Source: Planctomycetaceae bacterium
GTDB taxonomy: Bacteria; Planctomycetota; Planctomycetia; Pirellulales; Pirellulaceae
Direction of reading: 5' to 3'
DNA: 64,000 bases
NCBI GenBank assembly: GCA_002724245.1
Contig: PBOG01000060.1
Span: 21,088-85,087 of the forward strand
The number at the start of each line of letters is the position of its first letter. The first letter of the stretch is position 1. The notes beneath the pieces were generated by a model. It was not told the DNA's origin, made no database searches, and saw nothing but the letters and a program-made list of their open reading frames with translations. The translations under genes and the position numbers were made by a program. Shown here piece by piece: positions 16,690 through 25,190 of this stretch.

Positions 16690-17337
16690 GTGGATTGCCC
16701 AACATGCAAAACCGAATTGGTCAACGAACAATATGAAGGCCACCCGGTCTTCCGCTGCCCGGCATGCTCTGGCTACTTGATGAAACGCCAGCGGATGGCC
16801 CAGATCCAGTCAAATCGCGAGACGAGTTCAGAACAGCTGGAACACCATGCTGAAAAGCGAGCAACCACCGATCGCACCGACTTGATTCGCTGTCCGCGGT
16901 GCCGCGTCCAACGTATGAACAAAGAGAAAGTCCATTTTGACCAGCGTCCGGATGAGTCCTTTCAGCTCGACGTTTGTCGCAAATGCCAAATGGTCTGGTT
17001 TGACGGTGGCGAGCTGGCCAAGCTCCAGCTCGACTACGAGTCCAGTATCAAAGCGATTGACCAAGTGGAACGCCAGCAACTCGCGCAAGGTCTTAGCGAA
17101 GATCGCAAGGAACAGCTTGAGGAACGCATCGCAGCAATGCCGATGGCATCGAACACACCCGGAGCGCATCTCATAAACCTCTGGCCCTGGATTGGAGCCG
17201 GCATCCTCCTGACAACTACCCTGATCCTGCTGCTGCCTGGTTTTTTCGATAACAGCAAAACCGCGAATTACCTGTTGGTCATTCCTAGCCTGCTACTCGG
17301 GCTAGCGCTTGGCCTAATAGGCCTGTTACGCCACTAA
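16690..17337 (+). CDS. zf-TFIIB zinc-ribbon membrane protein
   Basis: 215 residues, GTG start with GGAG seven bases upstream. Two zinc ribbons: MDCPTCKTEL...FRCPACSGYLM at the N-terminus and IRCPRCRVQRM...LDVCRKCQMVWFDGGEL in the middle; the second, ending in WFDGGEL, is the hallmark of the zf-TFIIB family. A charged helical region follows, then two hydrophobic helices (LWPWIGAGILLTTTLILLLPG and YLLVIPSLLLGLALGLIGLL), placing the ribbons in the cytosol. Members often sit with rhomboid or peptidase genes; here the neighbours are a lipoprotein and the pyrophosphatase. Role unknown, possibly protein or nucleic-acid binding at the membrane. Confidence 0.8.
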   Translation: MDCPTCKTELVNEQYEGHPVFRCPACSGYLMKRQRMAQIQSNRETSSEQLEHHAEKRATTDRTDLIRCPRCRVQRMNKEKVHFDQRPDESFQLDVCRKCQMVWFDGGELAKLQLDYESSIKAIDQVERQQLAQGLSEDRKEQLEERIAAMPMASNTPGAHLINLWPWIGAGILLTTTLILLLPGFFDNSKTANYLLVIPSLLLGLALGLIGLLRH

Positions 17338-17428
17338 CCGGCTCCCCCCAGGTCCGCTCACCACAAGTACCAGGCGGACACCGAACCAATCGATCCAAGC
17401 TGGGGCCAGACAACCCAACCAGCTGAGC

Positions 17429-20047
17429 CTAAAACCAACCCAGCGCCATCAAGCTGTAGCGGACGACAAAGCCGGCACCAACCACGCTGACCATGCTCAT
17501 CAGCTTGATGAGGATGTTCAAGCTTGGCCCACTGGTATCTTTGAACGGATCGCCAACCGTATCGCCCACGACACCCGCCTTGTGTGCATCCGACCCCTTA
17601 CCACCAAAATGGCCAGCCTCGATGTACTTCTTGGCATTGTCCCAGGCACCTCCCGCATTGGCCATGAAAATGGCCACACAGAAACCACAAGTCAACGTAC
17701 CGACCAGGAGTCCCAATACTCCACCCACGCCCAGCAGGAAACCTGTGACAATCGGGGTAATTAGCCCCAGCAGCGAAGGCATCAACATCTCTCTCTGGGC
17801 AGCCACCGTACTAATCCTGACGGGGGCCGCATAATCTGGCGTCGTGGTCCCTGCCATGATCCCATCGTCTTCACGAAACTGGCGGCGTACCTCTTCGACC
17901 ATCCCCTGCGCCGCGCGTCCCACCGCTTCCATGGTCATCGCACAAAAGACGAAGGTTGCCATACAGCCGATAAAGATCCCCACCAACACCTTGGGATTCA
18001 TTAGTGAAGCGTCATAGTAACGCGCATAATCGGGCAAGCTCGCATTCTGTGCTGACACCAGTTCGAGTGTGACAGCACCATCTGCATCCTTTACCGTAAG
18101 CTCACGCGTTCGCGCCTCTGAGCCGGTGATTAACTCGGCTGGGAGCGGTCCCTTAGCCACTTTTTGCCAGGCTTCTTTACGGGCATCCACAGGCATGATC
18201 AACCACGCCTCGCTGTGCTCGTTACTGTCAGCGTCCTTCTTCTCCGTCACGAGTTGGTTCGTTAATTTGTACCAGCCCTGAGGGGCACCCGCAGCCACTA
18301 CACTCGGGGAAGGATCTTCCGCCCAGTGCTTGAATCCCATCCGGACTTCTTCGATATAAGCTGCCAACAGTGCCAGGGCCGTCAGTGCCGCCGAGCCAAT
18401 GGCAAAACCCTTACCCGTTGCCGCTGTTGTATTACCCAGACTATCGAGCGCATCGGTCCGCTCGCGCACAATCGGCTCCAAGCCCGACATTTCGGCATTT
18501 CCGCCGGCGTTATCAGCAATCGGACCGTAGGCGTCCGTCGCCAGCGTAATCCCCAGTGTGCTCAGCATGCCGACCGCCGCGATACCGACACCGTACAAGC
18601 CGAGTGCAAAATATTCGACTTCCGCAAACCCCTTCCCCCAGGTCGCCGCACCAAACGCACCTAAAGTCGCTACGCAAACCACGATAATCGGCACCCAGAC
18701 ACTCTTCATCCCAGCAGCAACGCCACCAATAATGACTGTCGCCGGACCGGTAACACATTGCGCGGCCAAATCCTGCGTCGGCTTGAACTCATCGCTGGTC
18801 TCGTACTCCGTCCACTTGCCAATGAGCCAACCGGCAGCCAGTCCGATCATAACACTGATCGACACGCCCCAGAATTGAAGGTTCCAAATCCACAGCGTCA
18901 GGAGGACGGCCGCCACCGCCACTGCTATTGTCGATAGATTAATTCCTTTAGCCAATGCCTTAAGGAGCGCTTTCTGGCTGGCATCTTCATCCGTTTTGAC
19001 CATCTGGATACCCAGAATCGAGAGGCCAATTCCGACGCCAGCGATCACCATCGGCAAGAACAGAGCCCTGAGCTGCCAATCCATCACTGCCCCGCCTAAC
19101 TGCTCCTTTTCGATCAAGTCACCGCTGGCAAAGGCGGCCACACCAAGTGCAGCCGTCGCCAGAATCGATCCACAGTAGGATTCATACAGGTCGGCTCCCA
19201 TACCTGCCACATCGCCGACGTTGTCGCCCACATTGTCCGCAATGGTGGCTGGATTACGGGGATCATCTTCAGGAATGCCCGCTTCCACCTTACCGACCAG
19301 ATCCGCACCAACGTCGGCGGCCTTGGTGAAAATGCCACCACCGACACGTGCGAATAGCGCCTGACAACTGGCTCCCATTCCAAAACAAAGCATTGTCACC
19401 GTGATCTCGATAAGTCCGACGTGAAAGTACCACCGCAAAATCGCATACCAGATCGTAATGTCGAGTAATCCCAGGCCGACCACCGTCAAGCCCATCACCG
19501 CTCCCGAGCGAAACGCAACTTGCAGCCCCGCATTGAGTGACTGCTGCGCACCGGCGGCAGTACGACTACTCGCCCAGGTCGCCGTTTTCATACCAAAATA
19601 GCCGGCCAGCCCGGAGAAAAATCCACCCGTCAAGAAGGCAAACGGAACAAAATCGCTCTGCACCCCTAAATAAGCCGCAACTCCAAGCAACAAGCAAATG
19701 ACTACGAAAAAGACGAATACGACCTTGTATTGCTGGGTCAGGTAAGCCTTTGCTCCATCGCGCACGTGACCGGCAATCTCAATCATTTTCGGATTGCCTT
19801 CGTCTGCCTCCATCATGGACTTGTAGAACTTTACGGCAAAACCGAGTGCGATGATCGATCCCACAAAGGCAATCGCCCACCAGACCTGTTCCAGTATCCC
19901 TACTCCTGCTTCAGGAGTAGGCGAATCGTCCTGGGCGAACAGCGGTGACTGAAACGCCGGCACCAATAGCGTTCCGAAGGCCAACAAGACATGAGACCAA
20001 CGACCAAACAGGCCTCTGGATTGCGCCAACATCCGTCGAGTTTCCAT
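17429..20047 (-). CDS. hppA: Membrane ion-translocating pyrophosphatase, K+-dependent type
   Basis: 872 residues with about 16 membrane helices. It couples PPi hydrolysis to H+ or Na+ pumping. Substrate-site motifs are intact: [35 protein letters not shown] is the Mg-PPi site, repeated in style near the C-terminus ([23 protein letters not shown]). The diagnostic segment reads [16 protein letters not shown]; Ala at the first position and Gly at the second mark the K+-dependent class, the class to which all Na+-pumping members belong. The protein is longer than the usual ~700-770 residues because of a signal-like N-terminal extension and a ~100-residue polar insertion (about 575-680) between two C-terminal helices. 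Pump ion cannot be settled by eye. Confidence 0.93.
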   Translation of the reverse strand: METRRMLAQSRGLFGRWSHVLLAFGTLLVPAFQSPLFAQDDSPTPEAGVGILEQVWWAIAFVGSIIALGFAVKFYKSMMEADEGNPKMIEIAGHVRDGAKAYLTQQYKVVFVFFVVICLLLGVAAYLGVQSDFVPFAFLTGGFFSGLAGYFGMKTATWASSRTAAGAQQSLNAGLQVAFRSGAVMGLTVVGLGLLDITIWYAILRWYFHVGLIEITVTMLCFGMGASCQALFARVGGGIFTKAADVGADLVGKVEAGIPEDDPRNPATIADNVGDNVGDVAGMGADLYESYCGSILATAALGVAAFASGDLIEKEQLGGAVMDWQLRALFLPMVIAGVGIGLSILGIQMVKTDEDASQKALLKALAKGINLSTIAVAVAAVLLTLWIWNLQFWGVSISVMIGLAAGWLIGKWTEYETSDEFKPTQDLAAQCVTGPATVIIGGVAAGMKSVWVPIIVVCVATLGAFGAATWGKGFAEVEYFALGLYGVGIAAVGMLSTLGITLATDAYGPIADNAGGNAEMSGLEPIVRERTDALDSLGNTTAATGKGFAIGSAALTALALLAAYIEEVRMGFKHWAEDPSPSVVAAGAPQGWYKLTNQLVTEKKDADSNEHSEAWLIMPVDARKEAWQKVAKGPLPAELITGSEARTRELTVKDADGAVTLELVSAQNASLPDYARYYDASLMNPKVLVGIFIGCMATFVFCAMTMEAVGRAAQGMVEEVRRQFREDDGIMAGTTTPDYAAPVRISTVAAQREMLMPSLLGLITPIVTGFLLGVGGVLGLLVGTLTCGFCVAIFMANAGGAWDNAKKYIEAGHFGGKGSDAHKAGVVGDTVGDPFKDTSGPSLNILIKLMSMVSVVGAGFVVRYSLMALGWF

Positions 20048-20483
20048 CGTTTTCCGATTCCTTCTCCGAAATTACCAAACGAAAATTGGGGGACCCTACT
20101 CCGGGAACAATACGTTAGCTGGTCGCCAGTGATGCCCGGTGACCACGTTTCGAAACAAGAGCGCGCGGCAATCGGGATGCGTAATTCGTCCCTGATTCGC
20201 GCGGCCGCTGGTAAAGGTAGGCATTGTCGCTCAGCAAGCCATTCTTGTCGGAGTCTACCGACCTGGCATCCCGCACTGCCGGCGGGAAATGCCGTAAAAC
20301 GGCGAAGTTTAAATCATGATGTGAAGAAATGTCAACTGCTACCCCAACAAGGCCCGCATTCCGGGAATCCGGGCACGCTCCGAACCGCCTCCGAACACCG
20401 CCATCGGCCCCCCCTCTGCCCGGAGGGAGTGACCAGTCCCCCCCCTTCCCAGACGCCAGCTACGCCGTCACTTTGACAACCGA
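20048..20483. other. Intergenic stretch of 436 bases upstream of hppA and downstream of the aldo/keto reductase
   Basis: Contains the hppA promoter region and the end of the aldo/keto reductase transcript. A C-rich tract near 20410-20450 and short GC-rich repeats are visible, but no ORF with domain content, tRNA or convincing terminator. Confidence 0.4.
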
Positions 20484-21494
20484 TTACGAACCACAACTAC
20501 CCTCTCCAGCCGGTGGATTTTGCCCTGCGGCAGCCAATTGTCGGCAAAGTGGCTCCGGTAAGGGTCCCGCCAGCAGGCTGCCCACGGCCTGCTGGACCTG
20601 CGACGGCGAGCTGAAACCAACGATAGCGGCCTGGATCTGCGGGTGGCGAAGCACATAACGCAGCCCTGCGTCGGCCAGCGACGCCCCTGAGTCCAGCAGC
20701 TCGGCGACTTGCGCCGCCCGCTCTGCATCACGCTGAAACAGGTCCAGCGGGAAAAATTTGGTTTTGAAAGTATGTGGCGCGGGGGGTTGCCCCACCATGG
20801 CGCCGCCCGCATAGACTCGAATCGCGAAGACTCCCATCCGCTGCGCTGCGCAGGCATCAATGACGTTGCCATAATCGGTTTCTGGGAAAGCCTCGGAAAC
20901 CACACATCCCGCACTGGGGTTGAGCACATTATAGGGCACCTGCATTGTCGCAAAACGCCCGCTGCCAATCACTTCGCGTAACGCGGCCGGCCCCCCGATT
21001 CCGGTCAAACCAAGGTGCTCTACGACGCCCCTGGAACGCAACCGGTCCAGCGTCTCCAGGACTCCGCCGGATCCGAGTACGTCCTGGGGGGTGAGGCTCG
21101 TCGGTTCATCACCGCGACCGACCGTGACCGAGTTATGCAGCTGCAGCAACGTCAACCGCTCAACCCGCAGACGCGTCAGGCTCCCCATCACGGAGGCCTC
21201 TATATTCCCCGAAATATCTTCGAGGTCAGCGGGCATTAAACGCACCTTCGTCGCTAAATGCACCTTATCCACAGCCGCCAATTCCGCCAGCGTTGCGCCC
21301 AGGCTCTCTTCGGACCTCCCCATTCCGTAAGTCGCAGCGGTGTCAAACCAATTGACCCCCAACTCGAGTGCCTGCTCAACGGTGGCACGCTGTAACTGCC
21401 TGGCATCCCCGGTCATCAACTGCGGAATTGGACCGGCGCCAAACGCGACGCGAGAAACCGTCAGGTCGGTGCTGCCCAAATTGGCATACTCCAT
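20484..21494 (-). CDS. Aldo/keto reductase
   Basis: About 336 residues. TIM-barrel NADPH-dependent oxidoreductase: N-terminus MEYANLGSTDLTVSRVAFGAG, catalytic Asp/Tyr in VNWFDTAATYGMGRSEESLG, catalytic Lys in VHLATKVRL, and the family helix LLQLHN. The C-terminal NADP-binding pattern LADAGLRYVLRHPQIQAAIVGFSSPSQVQQA is typical of the YghZ/L-fuconate-type AKRs. The ATG overlaps the stop of the upstream AhpD-like gene as TGATG, so translation is coupled. The pairing suggests the reductase and the selenoprotein act in one redox or detoxification step, though the substrate is unknown. The open frame extends further 5' but that part belongs to the upstream gene in another frame. Confidence 0.88.
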   Translation of the reverse strand: MEYANLGSTDLTVSRVAFGAGPIPQLMTGDARQLQRATVEQALELGVNWFDTAATYGMGRSEESLGATLAELAAVDKVHLATKVRLMPADLEDISGNIEASVMGSLTRLRVERLTLLQLHNSVTVGRGDEPTSLTPQDVLGSGGVLETLDRLRSRGVVEHLGLTGIGGPAALREVIGSGRFATMQVPYNVLNPSAGCVVSEAFPETDYGNVIDACAAQRMGVFAIRVYAGGAMVGQPPAPHTFKTKFFPLDLFQRDAERAAQVAELLDSGASLADAGLRYVLRHPQIQAAIVGFSSPSQVQQAVGSLLAGPLPEPLCRQLAAAGQNPPAGEGSCGS

Positions 21495-22102
21495 CAGCTC
21501 TGGCCCTTCTCCGCTGGCGGGGGCGGTGTTTTTCCGCGTGTGGCGTCTGTCAGGTAGCCAGGATCCTGCAATCCGAACGCATCTGCGACACGATTGAACC
21601 AGGCAAACATAGCCGTGACATAGACGGCTTCCGCAATCTGCGGGTCTTGCCATCCGACAGTCCGTAACTCCTCGGCATCAGCCGCCGTAATGCGGTACGA
21701 CTCACGGGTCAGCCGGACCACAAACTCGAGCAATTTGCGTTCTGCCAGCTCCAGCCCCGCCTCCGCCACGTTACCGCGGCAGAGTGCTTCCACCTGACTT
21801 GCCTGGGCTCCCTGCAACTGCAGGAAATATCCATGCGACCCCGTTCAGTAGAGGCATCGGTTCAACCCGGAAACAAGTGTCGCAATCATCTCCTTCAGCC
21901 GACGTGTCAACTGACCATCGGAAAACTGCAGGCCGTAGCTGAATTCCACCACCGATTTAAGCAAGTCCGGATTCAGGCTGAAGCACTTGAGAATTTCAGG
22001 CACCTCAGTCCGTTCCGGATTGGCACTTAACCAGGCCTGGTACACCTCCCCCACTGTGCCGGTAGCCTGATCCTCGTCGACCCAGCGAATCCAAGGCGGC
22101 AC
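21494..22102 (-). CDS. AhpD-like/carboxymuconolactone-decarboxylase-family selenoprotein (in-frame TGA read as selenocysteine)
   Basis: One continuous frame of 203 codons from GTG at 22102 (AAGGAG seven bases upstream) to TGA at 21494, interrupted only by TGA at 21845-21847 (codon 86). On both sides the translation fits the 'peroxidase-related'/AhpD fold: PPWIRWVDEDQATGTVGEVY and LTRRLKEMIATLVSGLNRC before it; SHGYFLQLQGAQ and FVVRLTRESYRITAADAEEL after it. At the active site homologues have C-x-x-C-x-x-x-H; here the residues are C-L-Y-(TGA)-T-G-S-H, so the stop sits exactly on the second redox Cys. A SECIS-like hairpin follows. Likely a thiol/selenol disulphide reductase or peroxidase. The alternative is a nonsense mutation, but no frameshift or decay is seen. 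Coupled to the aldo/keto reductase by TGATG. Confidence 0.8.
21811..21824 (-). promoter_or_regulatory. Putative bacterial SECIS hairpin
   Basis: Starting 21 bases after the TGA on the coding strand: CCTGCA-GT-TGCAGG, a perfect 6-bp stem that can be extended by a T-G and a T-A pair, with GT (GU in RNA) as apical loop. The GU-loop and the ~20-27-base distance from the UGA fit bacterial SECIS elements; the Escherichia coli fdhF element has a similar UGCAG-GU-CUGCA apex. It lies inside the coding sequence, as expected for bacteria. Confidence 0.7.
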
Positions 22103-22310
22103 AAATCCACTCCTTGTGTTTGCACAGCATAAAACCCCGCCACGCAGCTCGGGTTGGCGGCCTCAACCTGGGGCAACCCGCGGCTCAGCCTGCCGCAAAA
22201 AGCGGAATACGTCAAGCTGGGAACCCGCGAGAGCGAACTACGAGCTGACGCCAGCCAGGTCGCCCGGACAGGAAGATCTGGACCAGTCCATCCCGGCAAC
22301 ACCGGGATAC

Positions 22311-22520
22311 TCAGCGGCCCGTAAAGCCGACGTTCTGTTCGACCTGTCGGGCGCGCGAATCGAGACCAAATCGCTCACCGCGAGGACGGAACTGCTCCGA
22401 CCAGGAGCCGGTCTGCAGCTCCGAGTCGGACCCCGTCATCGGCTGCCAACTGGCACAACCCGCTACCGCTGCCATAATGGCAAACACTCCGAATACGAAC
22501 CCACTGCGAAGTTGCCTCAC
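22311..22520 (-). CDS. Small hypothetical lipoprotein
   Basis: About 69 residues from a GTG at 22520, with GGAATGGAG just upstream. Signal peptide RQLRSGFVFGVFAIMAAVAGC ends in a lipobox (AVAGC); the mature part (ASWQPMTGSDSELQTGSWSEQFRPRGER...) is short, polar and Arg-rich with no known domain. The frame is open further upstream to 22625 but that part has no signal-peptide character. It is divergent to the deacetylase gene and 208 bases upstream of the selenoprotein gene. Probably real because of the strong lipoprotein leader; function unknown. Confidence 0.55.
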   Translation of the reverse strand: MRQLRSGFVFGVFAIMAAVAGCASWQPMTGSDSELQTGSWSEQFRPRGERFGLDSRARQVEQNVGFTGR

Positions 22521-22649
22521 GACTCCATTCCTTTGCAGACAGGAAACGTGGCCCCAGCGGACCGCCAGAACTGACACCGAGCTGGCGCGAAGGTTGGCAA
22601 AATCTTCCGCGCCTGTCCAGACCACTCCACCGACTTCGGAAATAGAAAA

Positions 22650-23345
22650 ATGAAACCGTTAGACATCCTGGCAATCGCGCCCCATCCAGACGACGTCGAA
22701 CTCGGCATGGGGGGCTGCCTGCTACGGGGGATCTCCGAAGGCCTCCGAGTCGGCATCCTTGACTTGACTGACGGCGAACCGACACCACATGGATCCCCTG
22801 AAATTCGCTCCCAGGAAACAAACGCGGCGTCCCAGATCATGGGGCTGGAGTGGCGTCACAATCTAGGGCTCTCCAATCGTCGACTGGAGGCTACGCTGGC
22901 AGCACGTCATCAGCTGGCAGGAGTCATTCGCCAATGCACACCACGCTGGCTGTTCGCGCCTTACTGGGTCGACGCGCACCCCGATCACGTAGCGGCGACC
23001 CAATTGATTGAAGACGCGCGTTTCTGGGCCAAATTGACCAAATCAGATCTGCCAGGAAATCCCTGGCATCCTGAGCGTATCTATTACTACTACTGCGTGC
23101 ATCTGAAACTGGCGCCTACACCCGCTTTCGTGCTCGATATCTCGCCGTTCTGGGAACAAAAGCTGGCTGCCATCCGCTGCTACGAGAGCCAATTTGTCAC
23201 AGGGCGACCAGCCACCCCCCCAACCTTCCTGGATCAGCTGCGCGATGAAGCCGCCTACTGGGGCAAGACGATTGGAGTACCCTATGGAGAGCCGTTTGCT
23301 ACCCGTGAACCCGTCGGATTAGCCAGCCTCAGCCAACTCATATGA
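22650..23345 (+). CDS. bshB1: PIG-L family deacetylase, BshB1-like
   Basis: 231 residues. The zinc-site motif APHPDDVELGMGG (His-Pro-Asp-Asp) opens the protein, and the second metal motif AHPDH occurs near residue 112 (VDAHPDHVAATQLI). LGLSNRRLE and the C-terminal YYYYCVHLKLAPTPAFVLDIS followed by WEQKLAAIRCYESQF are typical of BshB1, which deacetylates GlcNAc-malate in bacillithiol synthesis. The name is provisional: other PIG-L enzymes act on mycothiol, LPS or small N-acetyl sugars, and no bshA or bshC is in the window. A monocistronic unit just upstream of the first DUF1501 gene. Confidence 0.82.
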   Translation: MKPLDILAIAPHPDDVELGMGGCLLRGISEGLRVGILDLTDGEPTPHGSPEIRSQETNAASQIMGLEWRHNLGLSNRRLEATLAARHQLAGVIRQCTPRWLFAPYWVDAHPDHVAATQLIEDARFWAKLTKSDLPGNPWHPERIYYYYCVHLKLAPTPAFVLDISPFWEQKLAAIRCYESQFVTGRPATPPTFLDQLRDEAAYWGKTIGVPYGEPFATREPVGLASLSQLI

Positions 23346-23496
23346 ATGCTCCCAGCCTCACTGGGCCCCGGATCTGCGACGGTCGCCAACAGGATTACGC
23401 TATACTACATTGACTGGCGAACGGAGCGATCGCTCGCCGTCCTTTCCCGATAAGGGCTGACAGGCAGCGGCCTGTGATCCCGGACAGCCGCCTGGC

Positions 23497-24900
23497 ATGC
23501 AACGACGAAATCTGCTGCACCGACGAAACCTACTGCAACGCCTGAGCGCAGGGCTGGGAACGCTCGCTTTGAGCGGCTTCTTGACCCACACCGCGCGCCA
23601 GGCAACGGGCAGCTCACCGCTGGCCATGCGGAAAACGCACTTTGTGCCGCGAGCCAAACGTGTCATTGTGCTGTTTATGTTTGGGGGTCCGTCACACCTC
23701 GATTCATTCGATCCCAAGCCACAACTGACACGCCACCACGGTCAACCGCTGCCTTTCCAGGCGCCGCGCGTCCTCTCTTTTCCACTCCGTCACGGAAACC
23801 TGGTGGGAAGCCCTTTTCGCTTTCAGCGACATGGCGAAAGCGGAACCTGGATCAGCGACCGGTTTCCCCACCTGGCAAAACGCGTCGATGATCTCTGCGT
23901 CGTGAACTCAATGCACTGCAGCAATTCCCGCCACGGCGGAGCGGTGCTGGAGTGGCATACCGGAACCGACACCTTCATTCGCCCCAGCCTGGGTTCCTGG
24001 ATGACCTATGGCCTGGGAAGCGAAAATCAAGACCTGCCCGGTTACATCACGATCTGCCAGGCCCTGAGTCAAGGTGGTGCCAACAATTTCGGCTCCGCTT
24101 TTCTGCCCGCTGCGTTCCAGGGAACGCCCCTGGGCTCAGGTGGCGTCGCCGCCAGTGAGGCGCTGATTCCGTTTATCCGTGGGAAAAATCCCCGCCACCT
24201 GCAACAACTGGAATTAGAGATGTTGCAGAAAATGGCCGCAACACAAAGGCAACAAAGTGGCCCCGACCCACAAGGGGCCGCCAGACTCGCGTCGTTTGAA
24301 CTCGCTCTGCGCATGCAAAATGAGGCGCCTCTCGCGCAGGACCTGGCTTCCGAAAGTGCCGCCACACACCAGCTTTACGGACTGAATGACCCGGACACAG
24401 AAGATTTTGGCAGACAGTGCCTGATGGCTCGACGTTTTGCCGAACGAGGCGTCCGTTTCGTGCAGTGCAACAGCAATGGCTGGGACCACCACAGTCAGCT
24501 CGAGCAGGGAATGACGAGCATGTGTCGTGCCGTCGATCAGCCGATCGCCGGACTACTCACCGATCTCAAACAACGCGGTATGCTGGATGAAACCCTCGTG
24601 ATCTGGGGCGGAGAATTTGGCCGCACTCCGACTGCCGAAAATGCCAATGGACGTGACCACAATCCACATGGGTTTAGCGTCTGGATGGCAGGTGGTGGCG
24701 TGCGGGCGGGCCTGACCTATGGCCAGACGGATGACTATGGATACTATGCTGTGGAGAATAAAGTTCACTTCCACGATCTGCATGCCACTATTTTGCACCT
24801 GATGGGACTCGATCATCAGCGCCTGACGTTCCGCTACGCTGGCCGCGACTTTCGCTTGACCGATGTGCATGGTGAGGTCGTCCACGACCTGTTAGCGTAA
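23497..24900 (+). CDS. DUF1501 protein (Tat-exported sulfatase-fold protein)
   Basis: 467 residues. The N-terminus carries a duplicated twin-arginine block, RRNLLHRRNLLQRL, then a hydrophobic stretch, suggesting Tat export. DUF1501 landmarks follow: VIVLFMFGGPSHLDSFDPKP, the metal-region WDHHSQLEQGM, LDETLVIWGGEFGRTPTAE and GRDHNPHGFSVWMAGGGV. The fold is related to alkaline phosphatase/sulfatase; planctomycetes carry dozens, usually paired with DUF1549/DUF1553 cytochrome proteins, but no such partner is next to this one. Substrate unknown, often assumed to be sulfated polysaccharide breakdown, which is not proven. Confidence 0.88.
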   Translation: MQRRNLLHRRNLLQRLSAGLGTLALSGFLTHTARQATGSSPLAMRKTHFVPRAKRVIVLFMFGGPSHLDSFDPKPQLTRHHGQPLPFQAPRVLSFPLRHGNLVGSPFRFQRHGESGTWISDRFPHLAKRVDDLCVVNSMHCSNSRHGGAVLEWHTGTDTFIRPSLGSWMTYGLGSENQDLPGYITICQALSQGGANNFGSAFLPAAFQGTPLGSGGVAASEALIPFIRGKNPRHLQQLELEMLQKMAATQRQQSGPDPQGAARLASFELALRMQNEAPLAQDLASESAATHQLYGLNDPDTEDFGRQCLMARRFAERGVRFVQCNSNGWDHHSQLEQGMTSMCRAVDQPIAGLLTDLKQRGMLDETLVIWGGEFGRTPTAENANGRDHNPHGFSVWMAGGGVRAGLTYGQTDDYGYYAVENKVHFHDLHATILHLMGLDHQRLTFRYAGRDFRLTDVHGEVVHDLLA

Positions 24901-24939
24901 CTGCGTCATGCCGCGAATTTACCTGACACGTCAATTCTG

Positions 24940-25182
24940 GTGCAAGACTCCAAGCCACTCCCTCCAGTCGCAGGAATGAATACGGTGGTCCACAAGGCAC
25001 TTCGATTCATCGGTCAGGCAATGCAGGTCACCGGCCTGCTGGTGCTGCCGTTGGCAGTCGCAATGCAATTGACCAACTCGCTGCAACGCGCGTTACAAGT
25101 CAGCCAAATGGTCTTCATGGCCATCTTCGGAGTCTGCATGTTTGTTATCGGTGTGATCCTGAGAAACATTGGCCAGGAGTGA
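24940..25182 (+). CDS. Small two-helix membrane protein
   Basis: 80 residues from a GTG, or 68 from the ATG at 24976. Two hydrophobic helices: VTGLLVLPLAVAMQL and MVFMAIFGVCMFVIGVIL, separated by a short polar turn (TNSLQRALQVSQ), ending ILRNIGQE. No known domain. It lies 39 bases after the DUF1501 stop and 8 bases before the next gene, so it is probably co-transcribed with the PQQ protein. I recall similar short proteins in other planctomycetes, but function is unknown and the start is undecided because neither candidate has a well-spaced ribosome site. Confidence 0.6.
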   Translation: MQDSKPLPPVAGMNTVVHKALRFIGQAMQVTGLLVLPLAVAMQLTNSLQRALQVSQMVFMAIFGVCMFVIGVILRNIGQE

Positions 25183-25190
25183 CAGGTGCC

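Noticed and set aside
21494..22102. Two separate genes or a broken pseudogene for the AhpD-like protein
   Set aside because: The frame is the same on both sides of the TGA, there is no insertion or deletion, conservation continues, and the TGA sits on the redox Cys with a SECIS-like hairpin after it.
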